This document shows positions 26,885-36,154 of a DNA stretch of 40,619 nucleotides, in pieces. The position numbers were made by a program, and so were the translations under genes. The notes beneath the pieces are model-generated. The model worked only from the letters and a program-made list of their open reading frames with translations. It was not told the origin of the DNA and made no database searches. The stretch comes from Bacillota bacterium. Lineage in GTDB: Bacteria > Bacillota > Limnochordia > Darwinibacteriales > Darwinibacteriaceae. Location of the stretch: the NCBI GenBank assembly GCA_012521335.1, contig JAAYMM010000048.1, positions 1 through 40,619 of the forward strand, read 5' to 3'. How positions within the stretch are numbered: position 1 is the stretch's first letter; each line of letters opens with the position of its first letter.

Positions 26885-29095
26885 ATGGTCCAGATCATCG
26901 ACGGCATTTTGTCCGGAGCGGCAAGGGAAGGCAGGCAGGTGCTCTACGAATTTGAGGTCTATCAGATGCTGGAAGCGATCGGTATCGCAGTACCGCGCCA
27001 TCTGTTTGTGGCCAGCCCCAAGGCCTTAAATCTCACCCTGCTCGAGGAGTTTGGCTCCGATCTGGTGGTGAAAATCGTCTCTCCCCACATTGCCCACAAA
27101 CAGAAGCTGGGGGGAGTAAAGGTGGTGCGCAATTGGCGCACAGCCGGGCTGGAAAAGATCATGGATGAGATGCACAACCAAGTCCTTGCCCACTTCCTTG
27201 GCGATCCCCCCCACATTGCCGGTTTTCTGCTGGTGGAGTTTGTGCACTACGAGCCGGCGTTGGGGCGGGAGGCCATGATCGGGTTCCGCGAAGACGGGGA
27301 GTTTGGCCCCGTGCTGCTCATGAGCAAAGGGGGCGATGATGCGGAGTTTTTCGCGCAGCATTACGATGCGGCCAACCTGCTCCTGCCGCCCGTGAGCCTG
27401 GAAGGAGCCCGCCAGTTCGTGGCTGGGCTCAAGATTGCCAAGAAATATCAGCAGTTGGGCAAGTCTCAGTACATAGAACTGCTCGCGGACGCCCTGTACA
27501 AGATTGCCTGCCTGGTGAGCCAGTACTCCAGCCTGGCGGCGGAAGACACCCGCTTTAGACTAGAGGCTTTGGATCTGAACCCGCTCGTGCTCACGGCAGA
27601 TGAGCGCCTGGTAGCCATCGACGGCTACGCGGAGTTCAGCACGGCCCCAGCCGCGCCCTGCGTCAAGCCCAATGTGCACAACCTGGAATACTTCTTTAGA
27701 CCCGAAAGCATAGCGGTGATCGGGGTTTCTGCCGATCTGGCCAAACCAAGCATGGCCCGGGAAATAGCTAAGCTGCTGCACAGGATGGGGCACAGGGATC
27801 TCTACCTGGTCAACCCCAAGGGGGGCAGCCTGGAGCTTGGGGGTGAACTCTATCCCCTCCACCGCTCCTTCCAGGAAATCCCCCAACCTGTGGACCTGGT
27901 GGTCTATGCCGCCCCCATTGCCAGTGCAGCCCAGTTCATGGAGGAACTGCGGGGCAAGGCGAAGGCGGTGATCGTCATTTCTGGGCTGCCGGCCGGCCTG
28001 GAGTATGCCGAGTTTGTCCGGCAGATGGATCTGGTCAGGCCCCCGGAACTGCGCATTATGGGTCCCAACTGCATGGGCGTGTACTGCGCCCCCACTGGCC
28101 AGCATCCCGGGGTAAATACCCTGTTCATTGAAGAAAAAAGACTGGGCCTGAGCCACTCCGCGCGCAGCAATACCGCGCTGCTCACCCAGAGCGGAGCCCT
28201 TGCCTTAACTACCAACGATCAGATGAAAGAAAGCAGGCTGTTTAAGGCCATCGTCAGTTTTGGCAACAAGTACGATGTGCAGATCACAGATCTGCTGGCC
28301 TATTTCGCCCACGATAAAGACACAGAGCTCATTGCCCTGTACCTGGAAGGCCTAGCCCGCGGTGAAGGGCGCCTCTTCTTCCAACTGGCCCAAGAGGCCA
28401 GTAAGCCCATCGTGGCCTACAAGTCGGGCCGTACGGAAACGGGTGCCCAAGCGGCTGCCTCCCACACCGCGGCCATGAGCGGAAACTATGCCGTCTTTAA
28501 GGCAGCCTGCGAGCAGGCCGGCATCGTGCTCGCAGAACGGCTGGAGGATTACTATGATTACGTCAAGATCTTTTCGCTCTTGGCAGGGAAAAAACCCCGG
28601 GGCCAGCAGGTGGCCGTAGTGGTCAATGCAGGATTTGAATCGGCGGTGGCGGGGGATGCCTTGAGCAGGCTGCGGCCCGCGCCCTTGGCCGCAGAAACCA
28701 AGCAGAAGCTGCAGAAGATCGATGTGCATGGGCTGGTGGACCTCTCCACTGCACTTTTGGATGTAACGCCCATGGCCAACGACCAGCTGTTCACCGCCTT
28801 TGTGGAAACGGTGCTCCAGGATCCGGCGGTGGATGCTGTAGTGGTGGGCATTGTTCCCCACTCCAATGCCCTCAAAAGTACGCCTGATACCTGCCAGGAT
28901 GCAGACAGCATGGCCCAGCTCTTAGTTCAGCTGGCCCACAAGACGGACAAGCCCCTGGTTGTGTCGGTGAACGGCGGCCGGTACTTCGACGACTTCGCGG
29001 CCCTCATGGAAGCAGGGGGCCTGCCGGTCTACCGCAACATCCGAGCCGCCATCCAAGCCTTGGAGGTGTTTGCCAGTTATCACCTCAAGCGGTAG
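26885..29095 (+). CDS. ADP-forming acetate/acyl-CoA synthetase family protein with ATP-grasp domain N-terminal
   Basis: N-terminal ATP-grasp (DLVVKIVSPHIAHKQKLGGVKV), then CoA-binding domain (FFRPESIAVIGVSADLAKPSMARE) and Succ-CoA-ligase-like domain with SHTAAMSGNYAVFKAACEQAGI. Confidence 0.9.
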   Translation: MVQIIDGILSGAAREGRQVLYEFEVYQMLEAIGIAVPRHLFVASPKALNLTLLEEFGSDLVVKIVSPHIAHKQKLGGVKVVRNWRTAGLEKIMDEMHNQVLAHFLGDPPHIAGFLLVEFVHYEPALGREAMIGFREDGEFGPVLLMSKGGDDAEFFAQHYDAANLLLPPVSLEGARQFVAGLKIAKKYQQLGKSQYIELLADALYKIACLVSQYSSLAAEDTRFRLEALDLNPLVLTADERLVAIDGYAEFSTAPAAPCVKPNVHNLEYFFRPESIAVIGVSADLAKPSMAREIAKLLHRMGHRDLYLVNPKGGSLELGGELYPLHRSFQEIPQPVDLVVYAAPIASAAQFMEELRGKAKAVIVISGLPAGLEYAEFVRQMDLVRPPELRIMGPNCMGVYCAPTGQHPGVNTLFIEEKRLGLSHSARSNTALLTQSGALALTTNDQMKESRLFKAIVSFGNKYDVQITDLLAYFAHDKDTELIALYLEGLARGEGRLFFQLAQEASKPIVAYKSGRTETGAQAAASHTAAMSGNYAVFKAACEQAGIVLAERLEDYYDYVKIFSLLAGKKPRGQQVAVVVNAGFESAVAGDALSRLRPAPLAAETKQKLQKIDVHGLVDLSTALLDVTPMANDQLFTAFVETVLQDPAVDAVVVGIVPHSNALKSTPDTCQDADSMAQLLVQLAHKTDKPLVVSVNGGRYFDDFAALMEAGGLPVYRNIRAAIQALEVFASYHLKR

Positions 29096-29108
29096 TATAG
29101 AGAACAAT

Positions 29109-29146
29109 AACGGGTGCTTTTCTCCGCTGCGGGAAAAGCACCCGTT
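29109..29146. terminator. Strong bidirectional terminator
   Basis: Perfect 14-bp stem AACGGGTGCTTTTC ... GAAAAGCACCCGTT. Confidence 0.8.
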
Positions 29147-29166
29147 CGCTTCTAGCCACCGCCCAA

Positions 29167-30276
29167 TCAGCTTAAGGGCGCCAGTTCTGCCAACACTTCC
29201 TCGAGGGCTTGGATAAAGACCCTGTTTTCTTCTGCGGTGCCGATGCTCACCCGCAGCCAGGTGCTGTAGCGCGGTACCCCCACCGGCCGGATAATTACGC
29301 CTCGGCGCAAGAGGGCCTGGAACACGGCCTGGCCATCACGCCGGGAGTCAAACATAATATGGTTGGCCTCGGTCTTGCCGTAAGGCAGCCCCAGCCTTTC
29401 CAGCTGGCCGTAGAGATACTCTTTCCCCGCGTTGTTGTTGGCCACGGTACGGGCGAGAAACTCCTCATCATCCAGCGCAGCTAGGGCCGCGGCTTGCGTT
29501 AGGGAGGTGACGTTAAAGGGGTTGCGGATGCGGTTGATCAGGCCCAGAAGAGCAGGATGGCCGATGGTAAACCCCAGCCGCAAGCCCGCCAATCCATAGG
29601 CTTTGGACAGGGTGCGCAGCACCAACATGTTCGGGTACTTCTGCACGAGTTCAATGCTGTCCCGGGGGTACTCTGGATGGGTGGCAAACTCATAGTACGC
29701 CTCATCGTACACCACCAGTGTCTCTGGGGAAACGGACTCCAGCAGGTCCAGCAGCTCGCCGCGGGTGAAAAACGAGCCCGTAGGATTGTTGGGGTTGCAG
29801 AGCCAGACCAGCCGCGTCTGAGGCGTGAGTACCTCCTTAAAGCCGCCCAGATCGTAGCCCAGATCCTTCATAGGTACAATCTGCAGATCTGCCCCCATCA
29901 TCAGAGAAGTAATCTGGTACCGGGGAAAGGTTACTTCCGCCATGATTACCTGACTCCCTGGTTCAATGAAGGTCTTCGCGATCAAGTCCACCATCTCGTC
30001 GGACCCGCAGGTGGGCAGGACCATTTCTGGGGCCACTCCGTATTTCTCCGCGATCTTCTCCTTCAACAGGGTGGCATTTCCATCGGGGTAGAAGTTGGCC
30101 TGCTCCAAGGCTTGGAGAACCGCTTCCCGCACCCGAGGCGAAAAGCCCAGGGGGTTTTCGTTGGAGGCCAGTTTGATCACGCGCTCCAGCCCCAGTTCCC
30201 TTTGGACATCCGCGATGGGCTTGCCGGGCTGATAAGGGGAGATGGCGTTGAGCTCGGGCCTGTATCTAACCGTCAC
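29167..30276 (-). CDS. hisC: Histidinol-phosphate aminotransferase
   Basis: KLASNENPLGFSPRV, PTCGSDEMVDLIAKTF, NPNNPTGSFF, VVYDEAYYEF, LRTLSKAYGLAGLRLGF. Confidence 0.94.
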   Translation of the reverse strand: MTVRYRPELNAISPYQPGKPIADVQRELGLERVIKLASNENPLGFSPRVREAVLQALEQANFYPDGNATLLKEKIAEKYGVAPEMVLPTCGSDEMVDLIAKTFIEPGSQVIMAEVTFPRYQITSLMMGADLQIVPMKDLGYDLGGFKEVLTPQTRLVWLCNPNNPTGSFFTRGELLDLLESVSPETLVVYDEAYYEFATHPEYPRDSIELVQKYPNMLVLRTLSKAYGLAGLRLGFTIGHPALLGLINRIRNPFNVTSLTQAAALAALDDEEFLARTVANNNAGKEYLYGQLERLGLPYGKTEANHIMFDSRRDGQAVFQALLRRGVIIRPVGVPRYSTWLRVSIGTAEENRVFIQALEEVLAELAPLS

Positions 30277-30411
30277 ACATGATTCCTCCTCATTGTGATT
30301 TTGTTTACTAACAGTTAAAATTCCTCTGAATCTTTCTGCCCGGATCTATGAATTCCTGCCATCTCACCGCCAGGGGAGAGAAAAGAGCCGGGGGCCCAGC
30401 CCAAGCGCCAC

Positions 30412-30439
30412 AAAAAAAGTGCAGCCAAAATGGCTGCAC
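30412..30439 (-). terminator. Rho-independent terminator (minus strand)
   Basis: Minus strand GTGCAGCC-ATTTT-GGCTGCAC-TTTTTTT. Confidence 0.85.
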
Positions 30440-30482
30440 CATGCTGCAAAGGAAGCCTCATCCAGATATGAGAAAGCGTCGT

Positions 30483-30757
30483 CTAGAGCTTGATACTGTG
30501 GTACTGGTGTTGTGCTGCGTCCTTAAGTATGCTGCTCTGCTGCGATTTATGCTTCAGCTGCGCCGTGATTGTGCTGGAAAGACTGCTGCCACTGCGGATC
30601 TCCACGTTGGACCCAAGTAGTAGTGCACGTTGAGATGGATCAGGCTGTCCTCTGCAAAATTGAACCTCAGGTTTTCCCCAAAAGAAGCAGCACCCTCGCA
30701 GGCTGCTGCTGGGTTCTCATTTCCACATGGTGAGTAATTATTCCTGCCAGGGGTAGA
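30483..30757 (-). pseudogene. Possible degraded CDS of unknown identity ending just before a terminator
   Basis: Minus-strand frames ...NNYSPCGNENPAAACEGAASFGENLRFNFAEDSLIHLNVHYYLG and NVEIRSGSSLSSTITAQLKHKSQQSSILKDAAQHQYHSIKL* join by one frameshift at GGGTCCAAC; no start codon found. Confidence 0.3.
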
Positions 30758-30804
30758 AAGTTTAGGTTTACTTAATCACCCCTTAGCAAACAGCCCACCA
30801 AACC

Positions 30805-31959
30805 TTAGGGACTTTTTTTCAGGGCTGGAAAATCATCCATCCCCATGAGCTCCGCAATGCGCCGCGGAATCTCGGTGATCTGCAGAGTGCCGCTGAAGTG
30901 CTCGGCACCAGGCCCAAAGGCGTAAATGGGTACCATGCTTGCGGTGTGGGCCGTAGCTGCCCAGCTGTAGGTGACGTTCGCGCCCGAAGGCTGCCCGCCT
31001 GTAATGGTCAAACCTCCCGTTTCATGGTCCGCGGTGACCACAACCAAAGTGCCGGGATGCTCCCGGGCGAACTCCAGGGCCAAACCAACCACCTGGTCAA
31101 ACATGAGCACCTCTCCCACCATCTCCTTGATGCTGTTAGTGTGGGCAGCCCGGTCAATACGGGATCCTTCCACCACCAAGAAGAAGCCCTGGGGATTTTG
31201 GCTCACCAGCTCCAAGGCGCGCTGCGCCATCTCCAGCAGCGAAGGTTCCGTAGGCAGGCGGGTGAGCTCGAAGCTCATATCACCCCCGATGAAGAGCCCA
31301 ATCAGCTTCATCTCCGGGGTGATCTCCAGGTTGAGCAGCCCATCCCGATCCGCTACGAAGGTATAGCCCATTTCCAAGGCCCGGTGGATCAGAGCGTTGC
31401 TTTTAGGCTTTTTGGTAAAGGGATTGATCCCAAAGGTGTCCGCTCCTCCCCCCAGGAGCACATCGGGGGCAGCCTCCAAAACGGCCGCGGCAACGTCCCG
31501 CTCTAAAGCCCGGTGATCGGCGTTCACGAGAAAAGCAGCCGGCGTGGCATCGGTAATCTTCACCGTCGCCACAACCCCTGTACTCAAGCCCTGTTCCTTG
31601 GCCTTGAGCATGATGCTCCGCACAGCCGTACCATCGGGCAGGGTGCCCAAGCGGCCGGTGTCGGTGCGGTAGCCCGTGGCTAAAGCTGTGGCTGCCGCTG
31701 CCGAGTCGGTCACCAAGTTGTTGGCTGCGTAGTTGATGGAAAAACCGGTGTAAGGCATGGTATCCAGGTTAAGCACTGCCGACGCTCCGCCCTCGAGGCT
31801 GAGGCGAGCGGCGGTTACTTGGTTGATCCCCAGGCCATCCCCGATGAGCAGGATCACGTTCTTCACCGGCGCCTCCGCTCCAGCTGTCCCCCCCAGGAAG
31901 AGCGCCAAGACCAGCAGCAGGGCCGCGGCAAGCGGGATGCTGTTGTACCTTCTTGACAT
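30805..31959 (-). CDS. Alkaline phosphatase (PhoA family), exported
   Basis: Signal peptide; NVILLIGDGLG, NNLVTDSAAAATALATGYRT (nucleophile Ser), VVTADHETGGLTI. Confidence 0.94.
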   Translation of the reverse strand: MSRRYNSIPLAAALLLVLALFLGGTAGAEAPVKNVILLIGDGLGINQVTAARLSLEGGASAVLNLDTMPYTGFSINYAANNLVTDSAAAATALATGYRTDTGRLGTLPDGTAVRSIMLKAKEQGLSTGVVATVKITDATPAAFLVNADHRALERDVAAAVLEAAPDVLLGGGADTFGINPFTKKPKSNALIHRALEMGYTFVADRDGLLNLEITPEMKLIGLFIGGDMSFELTRLPTEPSLLEMAQRALELVSQNPQGFFLVVEGSRIDRAAHTNSIKEMVGEVLMFDQVVGLALEFAREHPGTLVVVTADHETGGLTITGGQPSGANVTYSWAATAHTASMVPIYAFGPGAEHFSGTLQITEIPRRIAELMGMDDFPALKKSP

Positions 31960-32162
31960 GCCAACCACTTCCCTTTCCCGTAAATTCACCTGAAGTTCAA
32001 CTTAGACAGAGCGAGGGGAAAACCTGCCCGCAGATTGTCCTCCTCGTCCGCAAAAGCGGCCGGGAAGGTAACCGGGCGTTTGCAGGAGTTGGAAATTCTG
32101 TCCAGAAAGAGGAAGATTAAGAAGTGGACCGGCCCTGAAGGCCGGCCAATCCAGAGAGCGGG

Positions 32163-33350
32163 GTGTGCTTGTTGAAACGTAGAATTTGCTTACTGTTGTC
32201 TGTTCTGCTGTGCGTACTCTGGGCAGTACCCGGGCTGGCCCAGGTACTGCCGGAAGGCTTTGTGTATGTCAAGGATGTGATCCCCAGTGTGCGGCTGGAC
32301 ATCCGCTACTACAGCGGCCACAACTTCGTAGGCACGCGCATTGACGGCTACAACGCCCCCACCGCCATCCTCACCAGCGAGGCCGCAGAGGCTCTCAAAA
32401 AGGCCGCCGAAATCCTGGATGAACAGGGTTATTTGATCAAGATCTTCGATGCTTACCGCCCCCTGCGCGCCGTGGAGCGTTTTCTGATCTGGGCCCAAGA
32501 CCTGGACGATCAGAAGATGAAAGAATTCTACTATCCGGAAGTGGACAAAGCCCGCGTCTTTGAGCTGGGTTATGTGGCCCTGCGTTCCGGCCACAGCAGG
32601 GGCAGCACAGTGGACCTCACCCTGGTCTACAAAGATACCCTGGAAGAGGTGGATATGGGCAGCCCGTTTGACTTCTTCGGCCCCATTTCCCACCATGGTA
32701 CAGACTTGATCACCCCTGAGCAGGAGGCCAACCGCAACATTCTGCGGGATGCCATGGTTGCCGCAGGGTTTGAGCCCTATCCCAATGAATGGTGGCACTA
32801 CCGCTTAGTTGACGAGCCCTATCCCGACCGTTACTTCGACTTTCCAGTGGATGCTCCCGAGTACATCAGCTGGCGAGGCGTGCTCGATGAAGCATTGGAG
32901 CAAGCAGTAGCCAGGGCCCGCCAGACCATGAATGAGAACATTGGCGGCCCGTTTGGTGCGGCCATCTTTGACCAGGAAGGCAACATAATCGTGGTTGCTT
33001 CCAACAGTGTCCTGCGGGATCACGACCCCACTGCCCACGCTGAGGTGAACGCCATTAGGGAGGCGGGGAGGATCTTGGGTACCCACGACCTTTCGGGCTA
33101 CATCCTCTACGCCACAGGCTATCCCTGCCCCATGTGCCTTGCTGCCACGATCTGGGCCAACATCACCCATGTGATCTATGGAGCCCGGCCAGAAGATGCA
33201 GAAGCCATCGGCTTCCGCGATGACTTCATCTACCGCTTTATTGAAGCCGGCCGCGTGGACAGCTCTATCCTCTTGATCGAAGAGTACGGGCGGGAGAAAT
33301 GCGTAGAGCTGTTCCAGGAGTATGCCGCCAAGCAGAAGCAGATCTACTAG
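32163..33350 (+). CDS. Exported fusion: D-Ala-D-Ala dipeptidase (VanX/DdpX, M15D) + guanine-deaminase-like cytidine deaminase superfamily domain
   Basis: Signal peptide LLKRRICLLLSVLLCVLWAVPGLAQ; VanX motifs SGHSRGSTVDL and NEWWHY; deaminase motifs GGPFGAAIFDQEG, TAHAEVNAIREAG, GYPCPMCLAA, DAEAIGFRDDFIY in one uninterrupted frame. Confidence 0.92.
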   Translation: MCLLKRRICLLLSVLLCVLWAVPGLAQVLPEGFVYVKDVIPSVRLDIRYYSGHNFVGTRIDGYNAPTAILTSEAAEALKKAAEILDEQGYLIKIFDAYRPLRAVERFLIWAQDLDDQKMKEFYYPEVDKARVFELGYVALRSGHSRGSTVDLTLVYKDTLEEVDMGSPFDFFGPISHHGTDLITPEQEANRNILRDAMVAAGFEPYPNEWWHYRLVDEPYPDRYFDFPVDAPEYISWRGVLDEALEQAVARARQTMNENIGGPFGAAIFDQEGNIIVVASNSVLRDHDPTAHAEVNAIREAGRILGTHDLSGYILYATGYPCPMCLAATIWANITHVIYGARPEDAEAIGFRDDFIYRFIEAGRVDSSILLIEEYGREKCVELFQEYAAKQKQIY

Positions 33351-33381
33351 ACCCCAGGTGCCAACACAGGAGGCACCTACC

Positions 33382-33528
33382 ATGGGAAAACACAGCCCGT
33401 TTGCGGATAGCCCCGTCAACCCGCCTGCGGCCCCTGTGTTTGTGTCTGCCCTGGGAGTCGGTGTGGCCTCCCTCTTCGCCGTGGGGGCCAACCTGCTGCT
33501 CTCCGGGGCCCGAGGAGTGGCAGCCTAG
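33382..33528 (+). CDS. Putative 48-aa single-TM small protein
   Basis: AGGAGG SD 7-8 nt before ATG; MGKHSPFADSPVNPPAAPVFVSALGVGVASLFAVGANLLLSGARGVAA*. Confidence 0.5.
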   Translation: MGKHSPFADSPVNPPAAPVFVSALGVGVASLFAVGANLLLSGARGVAA

Positions 33529-34190
33529 AGCTCCCAGCTCTGCCCCGGCTCTAACAGCATCACCCGGCAGAGATCCTGTGCTTCCACGGCTTTCTTAAAT
33601 TGGTAGGGGTCCTGCTTGATCGCGGGGAAGGTGTTGTAGTGCATGGGGACAACCGCCTTGGGGCGGATCATCTCCACAGCCCTCACCGCGTCGGCAGGGC
33701 CCATAGTGTAAAAGTCGCCAATGGGCAGCAGGGCCACATCCACCTCTTCCTCCCGAAGCAGCTGCAGATCGGCGAACAGTCCCGTATCGCCGGCATGGTA
33801 GATCTTCTTGCCCCCTATCTCCACCACAAAGCCGCAGGCGAGGCCCCCAGCAACGCCGCTGCCGTGCTGGGCGGGGACCAGTTTCACACTGCCGAAGGAG
33901 GTCCGCACCCGGCCGCCGATATTACCCGCGAGCACTTCCACCCCCTCAGGCTTGAAGAGCTCCCCTGCCACTTCCACAGTGGAGACAATTACTGCCCCCG
34001 TCCGTTTAGCAATGCTCACGGCATCACCCACATGGTCGTGGTGGCCGTGGGTGACCAGGATGTAATCGGCGTCCACTTCCTCGGCTTGTTTCGGAGCCAG
34101 GGGATTGCCCGTCAAAAAAGGGTCTATCAGCACTTTGGCCTGGGGTTCTTCCAGCAGAAAACAGGCATGGCCCAAAAACTCAATCCGCAT
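33525..34190 (-). CDS. Metallo-beta-lactamase-fold metal-dependent hydrolase (UPF0173-like)
   Basis: MRIEFLGHACFLLEEPQAKVLIDPFLTGNP, LVTHGHHDHVGDA, YHAGDTGLFADL, VVPMHYNTFP. Confidence 0.93.
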   Translation of the reverse strand: MRIEFLGHACFLLEEPQAKVLIDPFLTGNPLAPKQAEEVDADYILVTHGHHDHVGDAVSIAKRTGAVIVSTVEVAGELFKPEGVEVLAGNIGGRVRTSFGSVKLVPAQHGSGVAGGLACGFVVEIGGKKIYHAGDTGLFADLQLLREEEVDVALLPIGDFYTMGPADAVRAVEMIRPKAVVPMHYNTFPAIKQDPYQFKKAVEAQDLCRVMLLEPGQSWEL

Positions 34191-34220
34191 GAGCATCATC
34201 CTTTCGCTAGAACTGTGGGA

Positions 34221-35264
34221 TTATACTTCTCCATGCCGCGGCCTGAACCTTTTTTCGCGGAATCGGGACAAAGAAGCCTGTGCTAAGGAGGAAATCTGCT
34301 GGGTTTGCCCGAAAAACAGGTCAACTGCCGAAATGGCTCTGCTCAGTATAACCCAAAGGAGGTCTAGCATGTACAGCTTTCCCCAAGACTTGTACGTAGA
34401 TGTCCGCCTTGAGGATTCCGTGACTACGGAAATCAGCACACCTGCCACGGTGATGCCGTCGGCAATGAGCACTGGTTCTTGATCAGCAAGCCGTGCCGGC
34501 GTGTAATAGTAGGTCTCCTTGATTTCCCTGCCCACCATGAGGCGCTTCAGTTCATCCTCGCTGCTTTCGGCCGCATCCAAGGTAGTCACTTTTTCGCCGT
34601 CTTTCAGCACCGTAATCCGATCCGCGAGCGCCAAGACCTCGGACAGGTTGTGGGAGACAAACAGAATCAGCTTACCCTGAGACTTAAGCTCGGCCAGTAG
34701 TTCATAGAGCGCGACCCGGTTGTTGTGGGAAAAGGCTGCGGTGATTTCATCCAGAATCAGGACATCGGGATCCGTAGGCAGGGCCCGCACCAGTTCTACC
34801 AGTTTCTTCTCTTCCACGGTCAAGGTGCCGGCCAGAGCATCTAAAGGTACCGGTGCGATACCCCAGGAGGCAAAGGCCAGAGCCGCCTCTTCCCGCATCC
34901 TTTTGAGGTTGATGATGCCCCGCCGGGCAAACTGCTGGGTTTTCCCAAGAAAGATGTTTTCCGTGACCGTGAGGCCATCCACCAGCCCCAGTTCCTGCAC
35001 CACCATGCTCACACCCTGCTCATTAGCTTGGGCTGGACTGAGGGGATCATAGGGCCGATTGCTCTTGAACATGGACCCCTGATCTCTGGCGTGGATCCCG
35101 GCAATCATGGAAAGCAGCGTAGATTTGCCTGAACCATTCTCGCCGATAAGGCCGTGGATTTCGCCGGCCCTAAGCTCCAGGGATACGTCAATTACGGCAC
35201 GGGTGGGGCCGAAACTTTTGGAGATGTTCTCTACTCGTAAGATAGCTGTATCTCTGGCTGTCAT
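34221..35264 (-). pseudogene. Truncated RbsA/MglA-type sugar ABC ATP-binding protein (first NBD retained, second NBD lost at a junction near 34435)
   Basis: NBD1 complete (GLIGENGSGKS, LILDEITAAFS, ILFVSHNLSE); homology-like text ends at 'EPVLIADGITVAGVL', after which the frame runs antisense through another gene's 5' end. Confidence 0.75.
34369..34437 (+). pseudogene. 5' stub of a TldD/PmbA-like gene
   Basis: AAAGGAGG SD then ATG: MYSFPQDLYVDVRLEDSVTTEI, resembling TldD-family N-termini; it then runs antisense into the ATPase gene and stops at about 34482. Confidence 0.5.
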
Positions 35265-36154
35265 TTGACGATCCCCTCCTCATCCCCCATTGAGACAATG
35301 GTCACCAGGATAACCAGGAGCCTCATTACTACCTCCTGCCAGGTCCCTGAGGGTACGCCCAGGAGAGTTAAGGCGTTAAACAGCGCTGAGAGGGATATGG
35401 TGCCGATGACCACGCCGATTACCACGTTGAAGATGGCGCTCATGGAACTGGCGATGAGCACCGCGGTCAGCGGCTGGAAGATGAAACTCACACTGGAAAG
35501 CCCGGTGCGCGGCAGGAGCTGGCCCACATAGCTTTGGTTGATGGCCGAACCGAGACCTAAGAACACACCGCAGACCACCATGCCCAGGAACTTAGCCCGC
35601 TCGGGATCAATGCCCATCTGTCTCGTTACTCTTAAATCACTGCCCACAGCCCGGACATTGAGCCCGATACTGGTACGGCAGAAGAGAATGTACACGATGA
35701 CCATCCCGGGCACCAGCATCAGTACATTAAAGGGCAGCTCTCCCAAAGCCCGGAGTTTGGAACCCAAGGTGACCACCATGCCGCCGCTCCGCACGGCTAA
35801 GTTGGAGTAAATGGCCCCGATGGACTCATAAATCATGGCCATCCCCAACCCCGCCACCCAGGGCGGGATGTTGGTTTTCAAAAAGACGAACCCGTTCAGG
35901 GCCTGCAAGAATACACCAGCGGCCAGGCCCCCAAGCAGAAGGCCGGCATAGCCCCACTTAAGACCCAAGAATCCAGCAAAATTAGAAGCCAATATGACGA
36001 TGGCACCGACGGATAGGTCGATCATCCCACTGGTAAAAGAGAAAACCATGCCCCAGGTCACAAAGGTGGGGATCACGGCGTGGGAGATGATGATGCCTAA
36101 GTTTCTGGCCGTAAGGAATCTAAAGTCAGCGGCAATATGGACGATGAGAAACAC
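35261..36154 (-). CDS. RbsC/MglC-type sugar ABC permease, apparently out of frame with its SD-associated ATG at 36197
   Basis: ATWGMVFSFTSGMIDLSVGAIVILASNFAG-type BPD_transp_2 sequence; the track's start is an internal GTG within the first TM segment. Confidence 0.85.
   Translation of the reverse strand: MFLIVHIAADFRFLTARNLGIIISHAVIPTFVTWGMVFSFTSGMIDLSVGAIVILASNFAGFLGLKWGYAGLLLGGLAAGVFLQALNGFVFLKTNIPPWVAGLGMAMIYESIGAIYSNLAVRSGGMVVTLGSKLRALGELPFNVLMLVPGMVIVYILFCRTSIGLNVRAVGSDLRVTRQMGIDPERAKFLGMVVCGVFLGLGSAINQSYVGQLLPRTGLSSVSFIFQPLTAVLIASSMSAIFNVVIGVVIGTISLSALFNALTLLGVPSGTWQEVVMRLLVILVTIVSMGDEEGIVK

Noticed and set aside
30348-30620. 90-aa plus-strand ORF
   Set aside because: No SD, biased composition, and it spans a minus-strand terminator hairpin.
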